Shown: positions 53,845 through 63,306, counted from the stretch's first letter. The stretch is DNA of 64,000 nucleotides from Legionella taurinensis (GCF_900452865.1 NZ_UGOZ01000001.1:1178001-1242000); one strand, 5' to 3'. The notes: generated by a model from the letters alone, not told the origin. Program-made: numbers and translations.

Positions 53845-54351
53845 TTATTTAATGATGGCCATTACAACAAGATCAATGAAATTGCCATCAATGCATGCAG
53901 CCTTTCTCAATATTCCTTCGATTTGAAAATCACATTTTTGATAAGCCTTTATTGCTCTTTGATTAGTGCTCAATACATTTAAGTAGATCCTTTTCAGATT
54001 GAGACTGCTAAAACCCCAATCAACCAGTTTTCTTACGGCATCGGATCCGTAACCTCGATTTTGATACTCTCTCTCTCCAATTCTGATTTGCAGTTCGGCA
54101 TTGTGGTGGATCTGACTAATATTTCTTAGCGAACAAGAGCCTATTAATTTATTGTCCTGATTCTCGAGGATTGAAAATGTAATAGCATCTGATGGTTTAA
54201 AAAGATTGTCGAACCATTGCTGATGCTCCTGCTGAGAAACCTCTTTAAAATTGCCATTGAATAGAACCAGTTCCTTGTCATTTATCCACTTGAAGTAGTT
54301 TGCGCTATCAGACTGCAAAGGGAACCTTAAAGTAACTAAATGACTATTCAT
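53845..54351 (-). CDS. GNAT-family N-acetyltransferase (RimJ/RimL-like)
   Basis: A 168-residue acetyl-CoA-dependent acetyltransferase. The GNAT core includes LRIGEREYQNRGYGSDAVRKL, with the acetyl-CoA loop at QNRGYGSDA, and the C-terminal segment NQRAIKAYQKCDFQIEG typical of the RimJ/RimL group. In polysaccharide loci such enzymes acetylate amino-sugar nucleotides, but a protein N-terminal or small-molecule substrate is also possible. It is on the opposite strand to the polysaccharide genes and convergent with the AAA ATPase, 24 bp apart, and may be part of the same insertion. Confidence 0.85.
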   Translation of the reverse strand: MNSHLVTLRFPLQSDSANYFKWINDKELVLFNGNFKEVSQQEHQQWFDNLFKPSDAITFSILENQDNKLIGSCSLRNISQIHHNAELQIRIGEREYQNRGYGSDAVRKLVDWGFSSLNLKRIYLNVLSTNQRAIKAYQKCDFQIEGILRKAACIDGNFIDLVVMAIIK

Positions 54352-54456
54352 GTTTTTCCTGAATAATACGAAATGAGATAAAATAAGACGTATCTCTTTT
54401 TTATAAAATAAATGTTGTTATCATAGTCCCAATAATAGTGAATTGAAAGGATGTTT

Positions 54457-55140
54457 ATGTTGGTCTGTGCAATCCACCAGCCTAACTTTTTCCCCTGGAA
54501 CGGTTATTTCGACAAAATAAAACGCGCTGATGTTTTTATTTTTTTAGATGAGGTGGCTTACCCCAAAAGCGGCAGCGGCTCGGGGTCGTGGTGTAATCGG
54601 GTTAAGCTGCTTAATAATAATCAGCCCTCTTGGTATGGGTTGCCGATTAAAAAGGAATCGGGTATCCAATACATTAAGAATGTTACTTTTTCGGATAAAG
54701 CATTTCACATCAAAAAACTTAAAAAATCCCTTTTTTTCAATTATAAAAATGCCCCGTATTATGAAGAGGTCATGGCAAAAATTGAGCCTCTGCTGGATTT
54801 CGATACCTCCTCGCTGGCTGAATATAACATTAATGCGGTGATGGGTCTTTCCGCGTTATTGGGATTAAAAACCCGTTTTGTGAGGCAATCGCAATTGACT
54901 CATCAAGAGCACTCCACCGCATTATTGATTGAATTGTTAAAGCAGGTTAAGGCAGAGGCTTATCTTTGTGGCAATGGCGCCGGAGGCTATCAGGAGGATG
55001 AGCTGTTTTCACAGGCAGGGATTGAATTGATCTATCAAAATTACAACGCGGACAAGGATCAATGGCTGCCAATCCGGCATGAAAGCGAAGCAGGTTTATC
55101 CCTATTGCATAGCCTTTTTTACCGTGGATTGGCAGTTTAA
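54457..55140 (+). CDS. WbqC-like family protein
   Basis: A 227-residue protein of the WbqC family found in O-antigen and capsule loci. The family start is clear: VCAIHQPNFFPWNGYFDKI, followed by DVFIFLDEVAYPK and RVKLLN, and later LCGNGAGGY. Its biochemical role is unknown; members are thought to act in glycan modification. Two in-frame ATGs occur at 54451 and 54457. AAAGG at 54446-54450 abuts the first, so the second is chosen. Following genes are glycosyltransferases on the same strand with a 26-bp gap. Confidence 0.88.
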   Translation: MLVCAIHQPNFFPWNGYFDKIKRADVFIFLDEVAYPKSGSGSGSWCNRVKLLNNNQPSWYGLPIKKESGIQYIKNVTFSDKAFHIKKLKKSLFFNYKNAPYYEEVMAKIEPLLDFDTSSLAEYNINAVMGLSALLGLKTRFVRQSQLTHQEHSTALLIELLKQVKAEAYLCGNGAGGYQEDELFSQAGIELIYQNYNADKDQWLPIRHESEAGLSLLHSLFYRGLAV

Positions 55141-55166
55141 GGTGTTATTATAGGTTTTACTCAACG

Positions 55167-56471
55167 ATGAAATTAAATATTTTACTATTATGCAACAAGC
55201 CTCCTGTGGGCAATGATGCCAATACCATTATTGATCACATCGACGCATTCACGGACTATTCAGAACATACCATCTGGCTTTTATCGAATCTGGGGGATTT
55301 GAGTAGAAAACTGGATTTGCAGAAGTTTGATGCCATTATTATTCATTATTCACTGTGCATTTTAAATAATAATTACCTTTCGCAAAGCGCCAAGACGAGA
55401 TTACGAAATTATCAAGGGTTAAAAATTATTTTTGTTCAGGATGAATACCGGCAAATTAACAACATGATCAGCCAATTGCAGTATCTGGATGTGGATGTCC
55501 TGTTTACCTGCTTCCCTGATGGAGAAATTGAGCGGATCTACAAGAAATCCGATTTACCCAAGGTGAGTAAATACAACAATCTAACGGGCTACATACCGGA
55601 GAGGCTGTTGCAATTGGGGCCGCAGCCGCCCATCAAATCCCGTCCTGTTCATGCGGGGTACAGGGCCCGGCGATTGTCGGCCTGGTTTGGTGAGTTAGGA
55701 TACGAAAAATGGAATATTGCTGAAAAATGGCAGGAACATACCCGTGGGAAATCCATTGTTTCCGACGTGTCTTACCATGAACGAGATCGTATTTATGGTA
55801 AAAAATGGATTGAATTTCTAAGCCGCTGTAAAGCCACTCTGGGTGTGGAGAGCGGATCAAGCGTCATGGATTTCACCGGCGAACTGGAAAAGGAGGTTGA
55901 AGCGTATGAATTGACTCATCCTCATGCTTCGTTCCAGGAGATACAACAATTGTATTTCCGTGAATACGAAGGGTTATATAGGTTAAATCAGATTTCTCCT
56001 CGTTGCTTTGAAGCCATCGCTCTAAAGACCGCCTTGATTTTGTATGAAGGGGACTATTCGGGGGTTCTGGTTCCCAATCGCCATTACATCGTGCTCAAAA
56101 AAGATTTCAGTAACATGGATGACGTCTTAGCCAAATTAAACGATAATGATTACCTTCAGGCCATGGTCGATAGAGCATACGAGGAGGTTGCACGCAGTGG
56201 ACAGTACAGCTACCAATCGTTCATACACTACGTTGACGGTGTGATTTCTAACGAGTTTCAGCAACGAAACAAAAGACTCGCAGGTAACTATTACGCCATT
56301 GATGAGTATAGAAAAGACATACGGCATGTCTCCATAAAAAGCAGATTATTTAAACTCGGCATGGGGACTTTTCAACGGCTACCTCCAGGCATGCGCTCGG
56401 TGATTAAGGGTATTTTAAAACCTAAAACCACACTTAAAATGCTTAAGAAAAAATATTATCAATTGAAATGA
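55167..56471 (+). CDS. Glycosyltransferase-like protein, paralog A
   Basis: A 434-residue protein and first of three paralogs (also at 56485 and 57852). They share an N-terminal region that begins with a CNKP or ADTT motif, the stretches FVQDEY, LTGYIPERLL, YRARRLSAWFGELGYEKW, DRIYGKKWIEFL, VESGSSVMDFTG and a conserved C-terminal QISPRCFEAIALKT-LILYEGDYSGVL-HYIVLKKDFSN. The last region is like the nucleotide-sugar-binding half of GT-B glycosyltransferases. No family name is certain. A basic C-terminus (KTTLKMLKKKYYQ) could bind membrane. It follows the WbqC gene closely. Confidence 0.78.
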   Translation: MKLNILLLCNKPPVGNDANTIIDHIDAFTDYSEHTIWLLSNLGDLSRKLDLQKFDAIIIHYSLCILNNNYLSQSAKTRLRNYQGLKIIFVQDEYRQINNMISQLQYLDVDVLFTCFPDGEIERIYKKSDLPKVSKYNNLTGYIPERLLQLGPQPPIKSRPVHAGYRARRLSAWFGELGYEKWNIAEKWQEHTRGKSIVSDVSYHERDRIYGKKWIEFLSRCKATLGVESGSSVMDFTGELEKEVEAYELTHPHASFQEIQQLYFREYEGLYRLNQISPRCFEAIALKTALILYEGDYSGVLVPNRHYIVLKKDFSNMDDVLAKLNDNDYLQAMVDRAYEEVARSGQYSYQSFIHYVDGVISNEFQQRNKRLAGNYYAIDEYRKDIRHVSIKSRLFKLGMGTFQRLPPGMRSVIKGILKPKTTLKMLKKKYYQLK

Positions 56472-56484
56472 TGGATTGGGGTAA

Positions 56485-57804
56485 ATGACTCAGGCTCATG
56501 TTTTATTTCTTGCCGACACAACGCACCATACTGGCGCTGTGCAGGATCACATTAGGGCAGTCACTTCCAGTGATAAACTGCATTGGCATATCCTCAATCC
56601 GCTCGTTTGTAAAACCATTGATAAACTTGATCTCTCCCTCTTTGATGCGGTGGGTATCCATTACTCCATTAAACCGTACACACACTATTATTTATCAGCA
56701 GGCCTAAAGAAAAAAATTGCCGCTTATTCGGGCACCAAGTTCTTGTTTCTGCAGGATGAATATCAGAACGTGAATGGAGTGCAGGAGTATCTTCACAGTT
56801 TACAATTTGATTTGCTCTTTACTCTGGTTAATCAAAGCATCATAGCCAAAGCTTACCCGGATCCCAGGCTTAAACACTTAAAAAAAATAACCGTTCTTAC
56901 TGGCTATGTGCAGGATGAGATGAAATATTATCAATCGCCTGCGATTGGTGAACGTCAGATTGATGTGTCTTATCGCGGCAGACGCTGTGAGTATTGGTTG
57001 GGAAGTCTCGCTTACGAAAAACAATGGATTGCTGAACAATTTACAAAACGTGTGAGCAAGGGTGAGTGGCGGCTGGATATTAGCCTTGAAGAATCCGATC
57101 GTGTTTATGGAGACGCGTGGATAAACCTGTTAAAAAATTCCAAGGCTGTTTTAGGAACAGAAAGCGGTGCCAGTGTATGGGATTTTGATGGCAGTGTGAT
57201 TAAAAAAACCAACCATTTCATGCGTAAAAACAAGCAGGCGGGCTTTCCTGAAGTGTATGAGCACGTGTTAAAGCCTGATGATGGTAAGATCCTGTACAAT
57301 GCAATTTCTCCGCGGGTGTTTGAGGCGGCAGCAACTAAAACGGCCATGATTATGTTCCCGGGGTACTACAGTGGTGTCTGCGAGCCTGACACGCACTACA
57401 TCGTTCTCGAAAAGGACTTTTCCAACCTTGATAACGTCCTGGAACGCCTGCGGGACACTGAGTTTTTGCAGGCCATGGTTGACAGAACGTTTGACGATTT
57501 AATCTTGTCAGAAAAGTACAGCCAGCATGTCTTCTCCAATTTAATCGCGGATCAACTATTGCTGCAGATAGGGCAGCAAAGGAAAGGGCAGGAAAAGGCT
57601 ATTCAACAGGAATTTCAGACGCTAGAAAAATACCAATGGCTGAACGTTGTTCGACGTGGCGCCACTGAATTAAAGTTTATACTGGCCCAGTTCTTTAAAA
57701 TGCTTTTAGATGACAAATACACCGTAGCCACTCGCTTTACAATGTTGCTAAAGGGTGCCCACCGTTACATCACGTATTTAAAATCCCGATTGGCCAAGGT
57801 CTAG
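56485..57804 (+). CDS. Glycosyltransferase-like protein, paralog B
   Basis: A 439-residue paralog of the genes at 55167 and 57852, 13 bp after paralog A. It keeps FLQDEY, LTGYVQDEM, YRGRRCEYWLGSLAYEKQW, DRVYGDAWINLL, TESGASVWDFDG and ISPRVFEAAATKTAMIMFPGYYSG followed by HYIVLEKDFSNLD (listed in part). It is the most divergent of the three. The role as a glycosyltransferase is inferred from the C-terminal half; the acceptor is unknown. Confidence 0.78.
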   Translation: MTQAHVLFLADTTHHTGAVQDHIRAVTSSDKLHWHILNPLVCKTIDKLDLSLFDAVGIHYSIKPYTHYYLSAGLKKKIAAYSGTKFLFLQDEYQNVNGVQEYLHSLQFDLLFTLVNQSIIAKAYPDPRLKHLKKITVLTGYVQDEMKYYQSPAIGERQIDVSYRGRRCEYWLGSLAYEKQWIAEQFTKRVSKGEWRLDISLEESDRVYGDAWINLLKNSKAVLGTESGASVWDFDGSVIKKTNHFMRKNKQAGFPEVYEHVLKPDDGKILYNAISPRVFEAAATKTAMIMFPGYYSGVCEPDTHYIVLEKDFSNLDNVLERLRDTEFLQAMVDRTFDDLILSEKYSQHVFSNLIADQLLLQIGQQRKGQEKAIQQEFQTLEKYQWLNVVRRGATELKFILAQFFKMLLDDKYTVATRFTMLLKGAHRYITYLKSRLAKV

Positions 57805-57839
57805 AGTGGCTGGAGTTCGTTATCCAATCCATGAGTGGA

Positions 57840-57865
57840 TGCAGCTAATGCTTAGATTAGCTGCA
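57840..57865. terminator. Hairpin between convergent glycosyltransferase genes
   Basis: TGCAGCTAAT (57840-57849) and ATTAGCTGCA (57856-57865) form a perfect 10-bp stem with a 6-nt loop that includes the stop codon of the minus-strand gene. Neither side has a long T-run, so its action as a bidirectional terminator is a suggestion. Confidence 0.45.
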
Positions 57866-59216
57866 GAATGTATCGTTTAATAACTCGCAGGAGTGGATTA
57901 AAAATAACAACCCGTTGAGTAAGAAAAAATTTAAGCTTTCTCAATAGGCTTATTTGTGCAAATTGGTTAACCGTGATGTGCATAACGCGGCTAAGCTTAT
58001 GTTGAATGAAGCCTTTTATCTTAAAATGAGGTTGTATCCTTTTTTTAGGGATTTTCAGGAGCTGGGTAAACTCACCGAGCTGGTAAGGATTGTTGACTTG
58101 TATTTTATTGCGTAATTTGAACTGTAGGCTAATCAATTCATCAAAACGATGAACAAAGCTTGAATAGTGATACTGGCGATTAAGCGCGATGTCTTCATAA
58201 GCTCTGTCCGCCATGTCCTGCAGGTAGCGAATGTTTTTAATCTTGTTAATGACCTCAGTAATATTACTGAAATCCTTTTTAAGAGGGATGTAATGCTTAT
58301 CTGGGATTAAAATGCCGGAATAATCACCTTCATACAAAACCAACACAGTTTTTAAAGCAATGGCTTCAAAACAGCGCGGTGAAATCTGATTCAATTTGTA
58401 CAGACCCTCAAATTCGCTGAGGTATATTTTTTGGATTTTTTCAAAGGAGTCTTCCGGATAAGTTGCCTGATGAAAATCAACCAGTGTTTGCAACTGCCCT
58501 GTAAAATCCATGACGCTGGCCCCGCTTTCGACGCCTAAGGTGGTCTTACAGGTGAGAAGGAATTGAATCCAACGTTCACCATAAATCCGATCCTGTTCAT
58601 TGTAGGAAATGTCAACGCTTAATCTGGTATCGTTCCCGACGTATTGATTCCATTGTTCTACAATATGCCATTTCTCATAACCGAGTTGGCCTAACCAGAA
58701 GGGCACCTTGCGGCTGCGGTAGCCGACATCAATTTGACGTTGCGAAATCGGGGGGATGGAAGAAGATAAATCCAGCAATCGTTGAGGAATATACCCTGTT
58801 AAATTGGAGTATTTCGCCAAAGAGGGCAATTTAGATGGACAATAAATTCTATCCATCTCTTCTTCAGGAAAACAGGTGAATAAAACATCAATGTTTAAGT
58901 AGTCAATTTCTGAAATAATTTTATTAATTAGCCGGTATTCATCCTGGATAAACATGATTTTTAAACCAGGATAATTTCGCAAAAGGAGTTTGGATTGTGG
59001 AGAAATATAATAATCATTAACCAGTGAGCTGGAATAGTGAATCACAATGGCATCAAACTTTTCCAAATTCAGCTGGGGAGTGATATCTCCAACATTAGAA
59101 TAGGTATAAATCGTATGCTGAGAATACCTTTCGAACGCTGTAATATGATCAACAATCGTATTGGCATCTGCCGCGGATTCTGGTTTATTACATAAGAATA
59201 AAATGTTTAGCTTCAT
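57852..59216 (-). CDS. Glycosyltransferase-like protein, paralog C (opposite strand)
   Basis: A 454-residue protein (from the start chosen here) closest to paralog A: it starts MKLNILFLCNKP, as paralog A does, and shares ADANTIVDHI, FIQDEYRLIN, LTGYIPQRLL, YEKWHIVEQW, DRIYGERWIQFL, VESGASVMDFTG and QISPRCFEAIALKT. It is transcribed opposite to A and B. The frame is open to ATG 59228, but the ATG at 59216 gives the N-terminus shared with paralog A. It begins a unit that runs toward B, convergent, and is preceded upstream by the methyltransferase and ABC transporter genes on the same strand. Confidence 0.78.
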   Translation of the reverse strand: MKLNILFLCNKPESAADANTIVDHITAFERYSQHTIYTYSNVGDITPQLNLEKFDAIVIHYSSSLVNDYYISPQSKLLLRNYPGLKIMFIQDEYRLINKIISEIDYLNIDVLFTCFPEEEMDRIYCPSKLPSLAKYSNLTGYIPQRLLDLSSSIPPISQRQIDVGYRSRKVPFWLGQLGYEKWHIVEQWNQYVGNDTRLSVDISYNEQDRIYGERWIQFLLTCKTTLGVESGASVMDFTGQLQTLVDFHQATYPEDSFEKIQKIYLSEFEGLYKLNQISPRCFEAIALKTVLVLYEGDYSGILIPDKHYIPLKKDFSNITEVINKIKNIRYLQDMADRAYEDIALNRQYHYSSFVHRFDELISLQFKLRNKIQVNNPYQLGEFTQLLKIPKKRIQPHFKIKGFIQHKLSRVMHITVNQFAQISLLRKLKFFLTQRVVIFNPLLRVIKRYILQLI

Positions 59217-59251
59217 ATTTACATCCATTAACTATCAAGCCACGTTTCAAA

Positions 59252-60115
59252 TTATTTTATCGCTTCAACATAAAGATCGAGCCCTAAATACCGGCACCAT
59301 TTTGTATTTAAATAATCTGCGCGAGGCCCCATTTTCAGGAGCGGGATTTTTTTCCATTGTAGCACGACACAATCATCGAAATTTTCGCGAGTGACTTGAA
59401 TACGGCTGTAGTCAGCAAAAATGGATTTCAAATCGCTAATGGAAAAAAATTCCGTTTCAGGGGCGGCCTGTTTGCCATCCACTGATGCATCATAGGCATG
59501 GCGCTGAGCCACGGTCGGTCTTTTGATCAAATATTTAAAGCCCATCAGTTGCTGTAAAAGATTGCCGGCAGTGTTGAGTGGCCAGCGAGTCCATTGACGA
59601 AAAGAAAACTTGTTATACACCATGACAACCGCTTTCCCACCGGGCTTTAATATCCGGTACGCTTGATCCACGCATTTTTGAACGCTGCCGGTATGATGGA
59701 AGCAACCAATGGACACCACCATATCAAAATAATTGTCCGGGAAGGGGCATTCCAGCATGCTGCCTACGCGAACATCACCGGTCAGTCCCTGTTGCTGTAA
59801 GCGGTGTCTGGCCATGGCGGCTGCATTGTCAGCAATGTCAAGCCCATGGTATTCAGCACCGTGCATGGCCAGGTATTGAGCCATGGTGCCGTAGCCTAAA
59901 CCAATCTCCAGTACTTTTTTGCCAACTATTTCTGAGGCAGGAAGGTATTTTTTAAGGTAAGGGTAAACATTGAGGTAATAGTCATCAAAAATGGCCAGAC
60001 TCGACGGACTTGAATCAATAACACCCAAATATTTTGCCAGTGCACTACCGCATAACTCATTCCAGTACGCTTGATTTTGTTTATCAATTTCTTCCTGCGC
60101 AATGTTAGCTGACAT
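59252..60115 (-). CDS. Class I SAM-dependent methyltransferase
   Basis: A 287-residue methyltransferase with SAM motif EIGLGYG (70-76), LDIADNAAAMARHRL as motif II and SIGCFHHTGSVQKCV as the motif IV-V region, the pattern of the UbiE/methyltransf_11 group. The C-terminal 100 residues carry basic and aromatic stretches of unknown role. Placement between the ABC exporter and the glycosyltransferase genes suggests methylation of a sugar in the polysaccharide, possibly the chain end. It is 32 bp downstream of the permease gene on the same strand. Confidence 0.86.
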   Translation of the reverse strand: MSANIAQEEIDKQNQAYWNELCGSALAKYLGVIDSSPSSLAIFDDYYLNVYPYLKKYLPASEIVGKKVLEIGLGYGTMAQYLAMHGAEYHGLDIADNAAAMARHRLQQQGLTGDVRVGSMLECPFPDNYFDMVVSIGCFHHTGSVQKCVDQAYRILKPGGKAVVMVYNKFSFRQWTRWPLNTAGNLLQQLMGFKYLIKRPTVAQRHAYDASVDGKQAAPETEFFSISDLKSIFADYSRIQVTRENFDDCVVLQWKKIPLLKMGPRADYLNTKWCRYLGLDLYVEAIK

Positions 60116-60147
60116 GGTTATTCCCTTAATAATTGATTGTTACTGTG

Positions 60148-60939
60148 TTAGATGACAGAAGTAAAATACCCTTTGATTTTTCTAAATCGCGATAAACCGA
60201 AAAAATAAAGCAAGGCTGCAAGCCCAGAAACATAGATTAGGCCGTAAATTAACTGGTTTGGTATTGTATGATAGACCAGTGGCTGACGGAAGCCTTCGGT
60301 AAGAATATAAAAGGGATTGACCTGAGACGCTATTTGAATAGGTCTAGGCATGGATTCCAAGGTATAAAAAATAGGGGAAACAAATAAAATCATCATCAGA
60401 ATATTAGGGAGAACAATGGCTAAATCCCGTAAAAAAACAGTCACTGCCGAAAGAAAAAAGCCTAGTCCAATCATAAAAAAATACATGATGGCAATGACTG
60501 GAATAATCATTAACGCTTCCCAGGATGGGCTGTTGTGATCCGCTATCATAATGATGATTAGAAAAAACAAACTGACGAGCAGCGGTATAATTGAAATTAA
60601 GATGGAAGAAACCGGTAAAATCTCGGTTTTAAACGCCATGTTTTTTACAATCCCGGTATTGGAGACAATCGAATTCGCGGAATTGAGTAAACCTTCGCTG
60701 ATGGCAAGCCAGGGGCCATAGCCGCTGATTAACCAGACAACGTAAGAAAGGGTTGTGGTGGCTCCTGGCAATTTGGCGCGATAAACAAAGCCAAAAATAA
60801 ACGTGAAGATACTGAGCATGATGATGGGGTTAAGGACCGCCCAGACTCCTCCCAAAGTGGAAGCAAGGTATCTGTCTTTAAGATTGATCCTGAAAAAATT
60901 ATAAATCATGGAGTAGTCAGTTCTATCAAATCCGAACAT
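60148..60939 (-). CDS. wzm: ABC-2 type polysaccharide export permease (Wzm)
   Basis: A 263-residue permease with six hydrophobic helices of the ABC-2 fold, YNFFRINLKDRYLASTLGG as the coupling-region start and NPIIMLSIFTFIFGFVYRA, NPFYILTEGFRQPLVY as family-typical parts. It forms the inner-membrane channel that exports undecaprenyl-linked O-antigen or capsule. Two starts are possible: ATG 60939, with a 34-bp overlap, or ATG 60909, which would make the usual 4-bp ATGA overlap with the ATPase gene. Only one permease gene is present for two ATPases. Confidence 0.9.
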   Translation of the reverse strand: MFGFDRTDYSMIYNFFRINLKDRYLASTLGGVWAVLNPIIMLSIFTFIFGFVYRAKLPGATTTLSYVVWLISGYGPWLAISEGLLNSANSIVSNTGIVKNMAFKTEILPVSSILISIIPLLVSLFFLIIIMIADHNSPSWEALMIIPVIAIMYFFMIGLGFFLSAVTVFLRDLAIVLPNILMMILFVSPIFYTLESMPRPIQIASQVNPFYILTEGFRQPLVYHTIPNQLIYGLIYVSGLAALLYFFGLSRFRKIKGYFTSVI

Positions 60940-62150
60940 ACCGGAGCTTCCTTATTAACTAATTTAATTTCTGCAGGGTAGTGGAGCAAGGGTGCACCGC
61001 CACTAGGCATGCAATTATTTTTAATTTCAAATAGCCTGGTAAAATAATTACTGCAGATCGTGCTTTCATTCAGCTGCAATTTCAATTGGTAATAACCCTT
61101 ATTTAATACCAGGGGGGTTAGTGACAGTTCCAGGATAAACGAGAGGTTTTGTTTCTCTTTTTCAATGCCGCCTAAATCATGAGTTGCCTGGTAAACAACG
61201 ATGCCATCGATGCGTTCAATGGTTATATCGAGTGTTGCTTTACCGGGATGACGTCTGTTCATTTCAATGCCGGTCATGAAATTATCCTGGGTATAAAAAA
61301 CCGTTTGCGGATAATCACTGTCGGCCAGTTTTAAAAGAACATGGGTTATCTGATAGTTGGAATCCGGATGAGTTGTTGACTCCTCATGGCGGGAATGCTG
61401 AGTCTCCGTGGCCTCATCCTCTTCTCTGATTTTTTTCAAGTAGCTTTGGGTCACGATGTCCGGGGTGTCATCCATCACGATTTCGCCTTTTTCCATCCAT
61501 AAACAACGATTGCACATGGATTGAATGGTGGCCATGGAATGGGAAACCAAAAGGACGATTTTGCCTTTTTTGCAAATGTCTCTGATTTTTTGAGAGGCCT
61601 TTTGTGCAAAAAACATGTCGCCTGCGGAGAGGGCTTCATCAATAATCAATATTTCCGGCTCAATCTCGACCAGCATGGAAAAAGCAAGCCGCGATTTCAT
61701 TCCGGTGGAGTAGGTTTTAACCGGTTTGTCTATGAAATGTTCTAATTCAGAAAATTCGATGATTCGGTCGATAATCGAATTCATCAATTCGCGCGATTTT
61801 CCCTGAATCTCGCCATCAAGATAAATGTTTTCTCGACCGCTTAAATCTTCCCTGAGCCCTACGCCAAGCGTCATAACGGCCGTGACCTTGCCTGTGATGG
61901 CTATTTCGCCGCTGCTGGGACTGGCAATCCCTGCAATCAGGGAAAGCAGTGTGGATTTCCCGGCGCCATTGCGGCCAATAATACCGACGGTCTCACCGGA
62001 ATGCAGGCTGAGGTTAATGTCTTTCAACGCAATTTTGTCATCCTTTCCTCCTTCTTCGGAGGGTACGGGATCTGACTTTTTCAGATTATCGCTTAGTCGA
62101 GAGTAAAAAATCTTGGAGAGATTTTTAATGTCAATGCTGGGCGTTTGCAT
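60906..62150 (-). CDS. wzt: ABC polysaccharide transporter ATPase with C-terminal glycan-binding domain (Wzt), copy 1
   Basis: A 414-residue ATPase. Walker A is GRNGAGKST (59-67), the signature region is KTYSTGMKSRLAF and Walker B is ILIIDEALSAGD, the usual pattern of Wzt. Residues beyond about 255 form a beta-rich domain that in Wzt binds the terminal sugar modification of the chain to be exported. It overlaps the permease gene and the second ATPase gene upstream, showing a single operon. The ATG start is close to a GGAG region. Confidence 0.92.
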   Translation of the reverse strand: MQTPSIDIKNLSKIFYSRLSDNLKKSDPVPSEEGGKDDKIALKDINLSLHSGETVGIIGRNGAGKSTLLSLIAGIASPSSGEIAITGKVTAVMTLGVGLREDLSGRENIYLDGEIQGKSRELMNSIIDRIIEFSELEHFIDKPVKTYSTGMKSRLAFSMLVEIEPEILIIDEALSAGDMFFAQKASQKIRDICKKGKIVLLVSHSMATIQSMCNRCLWMEKGEIVMDDTPDIVTQSYLKKIREEDEATETQHSRHEESTTHPDSNYQITHVLLKLADSDYPQTVFYTQDNFMTGIEMNRRHPGKATLDITIERIDGIVVYQATHDLGGIEKEKQNLSFILELSLTPLVLNKGYYQLKLQLNESTICSNYFTRLFEIKNNCMPSGGAPLLHYPAEIKLVNKEAPVCSDLIELTTP

Positions 62151-63306
62151 GGTGTTTAATCCTTATCTGCTTACCCCAGGGTAAATGAACCGACGCTTGA
62201 GAAGTCTCCCCGGTCACGTTTAAAGGGATCCCATTGCCGTATGTCCAACTGCGGCTATCCAGTTGCAAACTATCAACGGTTGGATCCAATGATTTTAAAA
62301 AGAGATTAAAGTAATAATCGCCAGCCACAAGCGGGAGAGTCTTGATGCGAATCACAAGTGAATTAATGCCCTCACGGCAGGGAATCTTTACATACTCGTC
62401 ATTCAGTAAAATAATGTCCCAACCGTAACCGCCGCGAAAGCGCTCTATCGAATAATTCACCGAAAATGGGACGGATTTTTTCAGTAAAACCTGAAAAGAA
62501 AGTTGGCAGTCTTTGCCGCTTTGAGCGGTGTAAATGGGGTGAGCAGGAATAATTTCTGCAAACTCTTTAGTCGGTAAGGGTAAATTCAGGTACTTTTGTA
62601 CAATGGTGTCTGAACGTCCCCCTGCGGTAATCTTCCCCTTGTCCAGAATATAAGCGTATTCGCACAGTTTAATGACCGCAGACCAGTCATGGGTGACCAA
62701 AATACCGGATGCGCCATTGGAAAATCGTTCCCGCAACCGTTTCCAGCACTTGGCTTGAAAATGCTCGTCACCTACGGATAAGAGTTCGTCAACCAGATAA
62801 ATTTGATGCTGCACCTCCGTGGCAGTTGCGAAGTACAGCCGTGCGGCCATGCCCGAAGAATAGGTATAGATGGGTCTGTAAAAATCCTCGCCAAGTTCGG
62901 AGAAGTCCTGGATGTTACTGATTAATTTTCGGCGCTCAGACTTGTTAGTGCCATAAATATCAAGGAACCGATCGGCATAGGCATAACCTGTCAGGCGGTT
63001 ATTACCCAGTCCGCCCATTTCAAAAAGACAACTGGCTTCCCCTTTAATGTGAATGATGCCGCTGCTTGGCGCGTAAACACCGCCAAGAATGCGTAGCAGG
63101 GTACTCTTCCCTGCGCCATTGCGACCGAGAATACCAACAAATTTGCCTTTAGGAACTTGAAGGTCGACATTTGACAGGGCTTGAAATGAATTAAACGGTG
63201 TATTTTTATCGCGAAAGACGATACGCCAGTTCAAATGCTCGTCAATGATGTAAAATTTTTTGGATAAGTTTTCACAAGAGATAGCATATCCTTGTCCAGT
63301 GTTCAT
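62131..63306 (-). CDS. ABC polysaccharide transporter ATPase with C-terminal domain (Wzt-like), copy 2
   Basis: A 391-residue ATPase, overlapping copy 1 by 20 bp. Walker A is GRNGAGKST (61-69), the signature is YSSGMAARLYFATATE and Walker B is IYLVDELLSVGD. In place of the typical loop between Walker A and the signature there is LTGYAYADRFLDIYG. The C-terminal 150 residues differ from copy 1 and form a second beta domain of the Wzt glycan-binding kind. The two ATPases could form a heterodimer with the single permease, or read different glycan caps. It is the first gene of the minus-strand export operon. Confidence 0.88.
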   Translation of the reverse strand: MNTGQGYAISCENLSKKFYIIDEHLNWRIVFRDKNTPFNSFQALSNVDLQVPKGKFVGILGRNGAGKSTLLRILGGVYAPSSGIIHIKGEASCLFEMGGLGNNRLTGYAYADRFLDIYGTNKSERRKLISNIQDFSELGEDFYRPIYTYSSGMAARLYFATATEVQHQIYLVDELLSVGDEHFQAKCWKRLRERFSNGASGILVTHDWSAVIKLCEYAYILDKGKITAGGRSDTIVQKYLNLPLPTKEFAEIIPAHPIYTAQSGKDCQLSFQVLLKKSVPFSVNYSIERFRGGYGWDIILLNDEYVKIPCREGINSLVIRIKTLPLVAGDYYFNLFLKSLDPTVDSLQLDSRSWTYGNGIPLNVTGETSQASVHLPWGKQIRIKHHANAQH

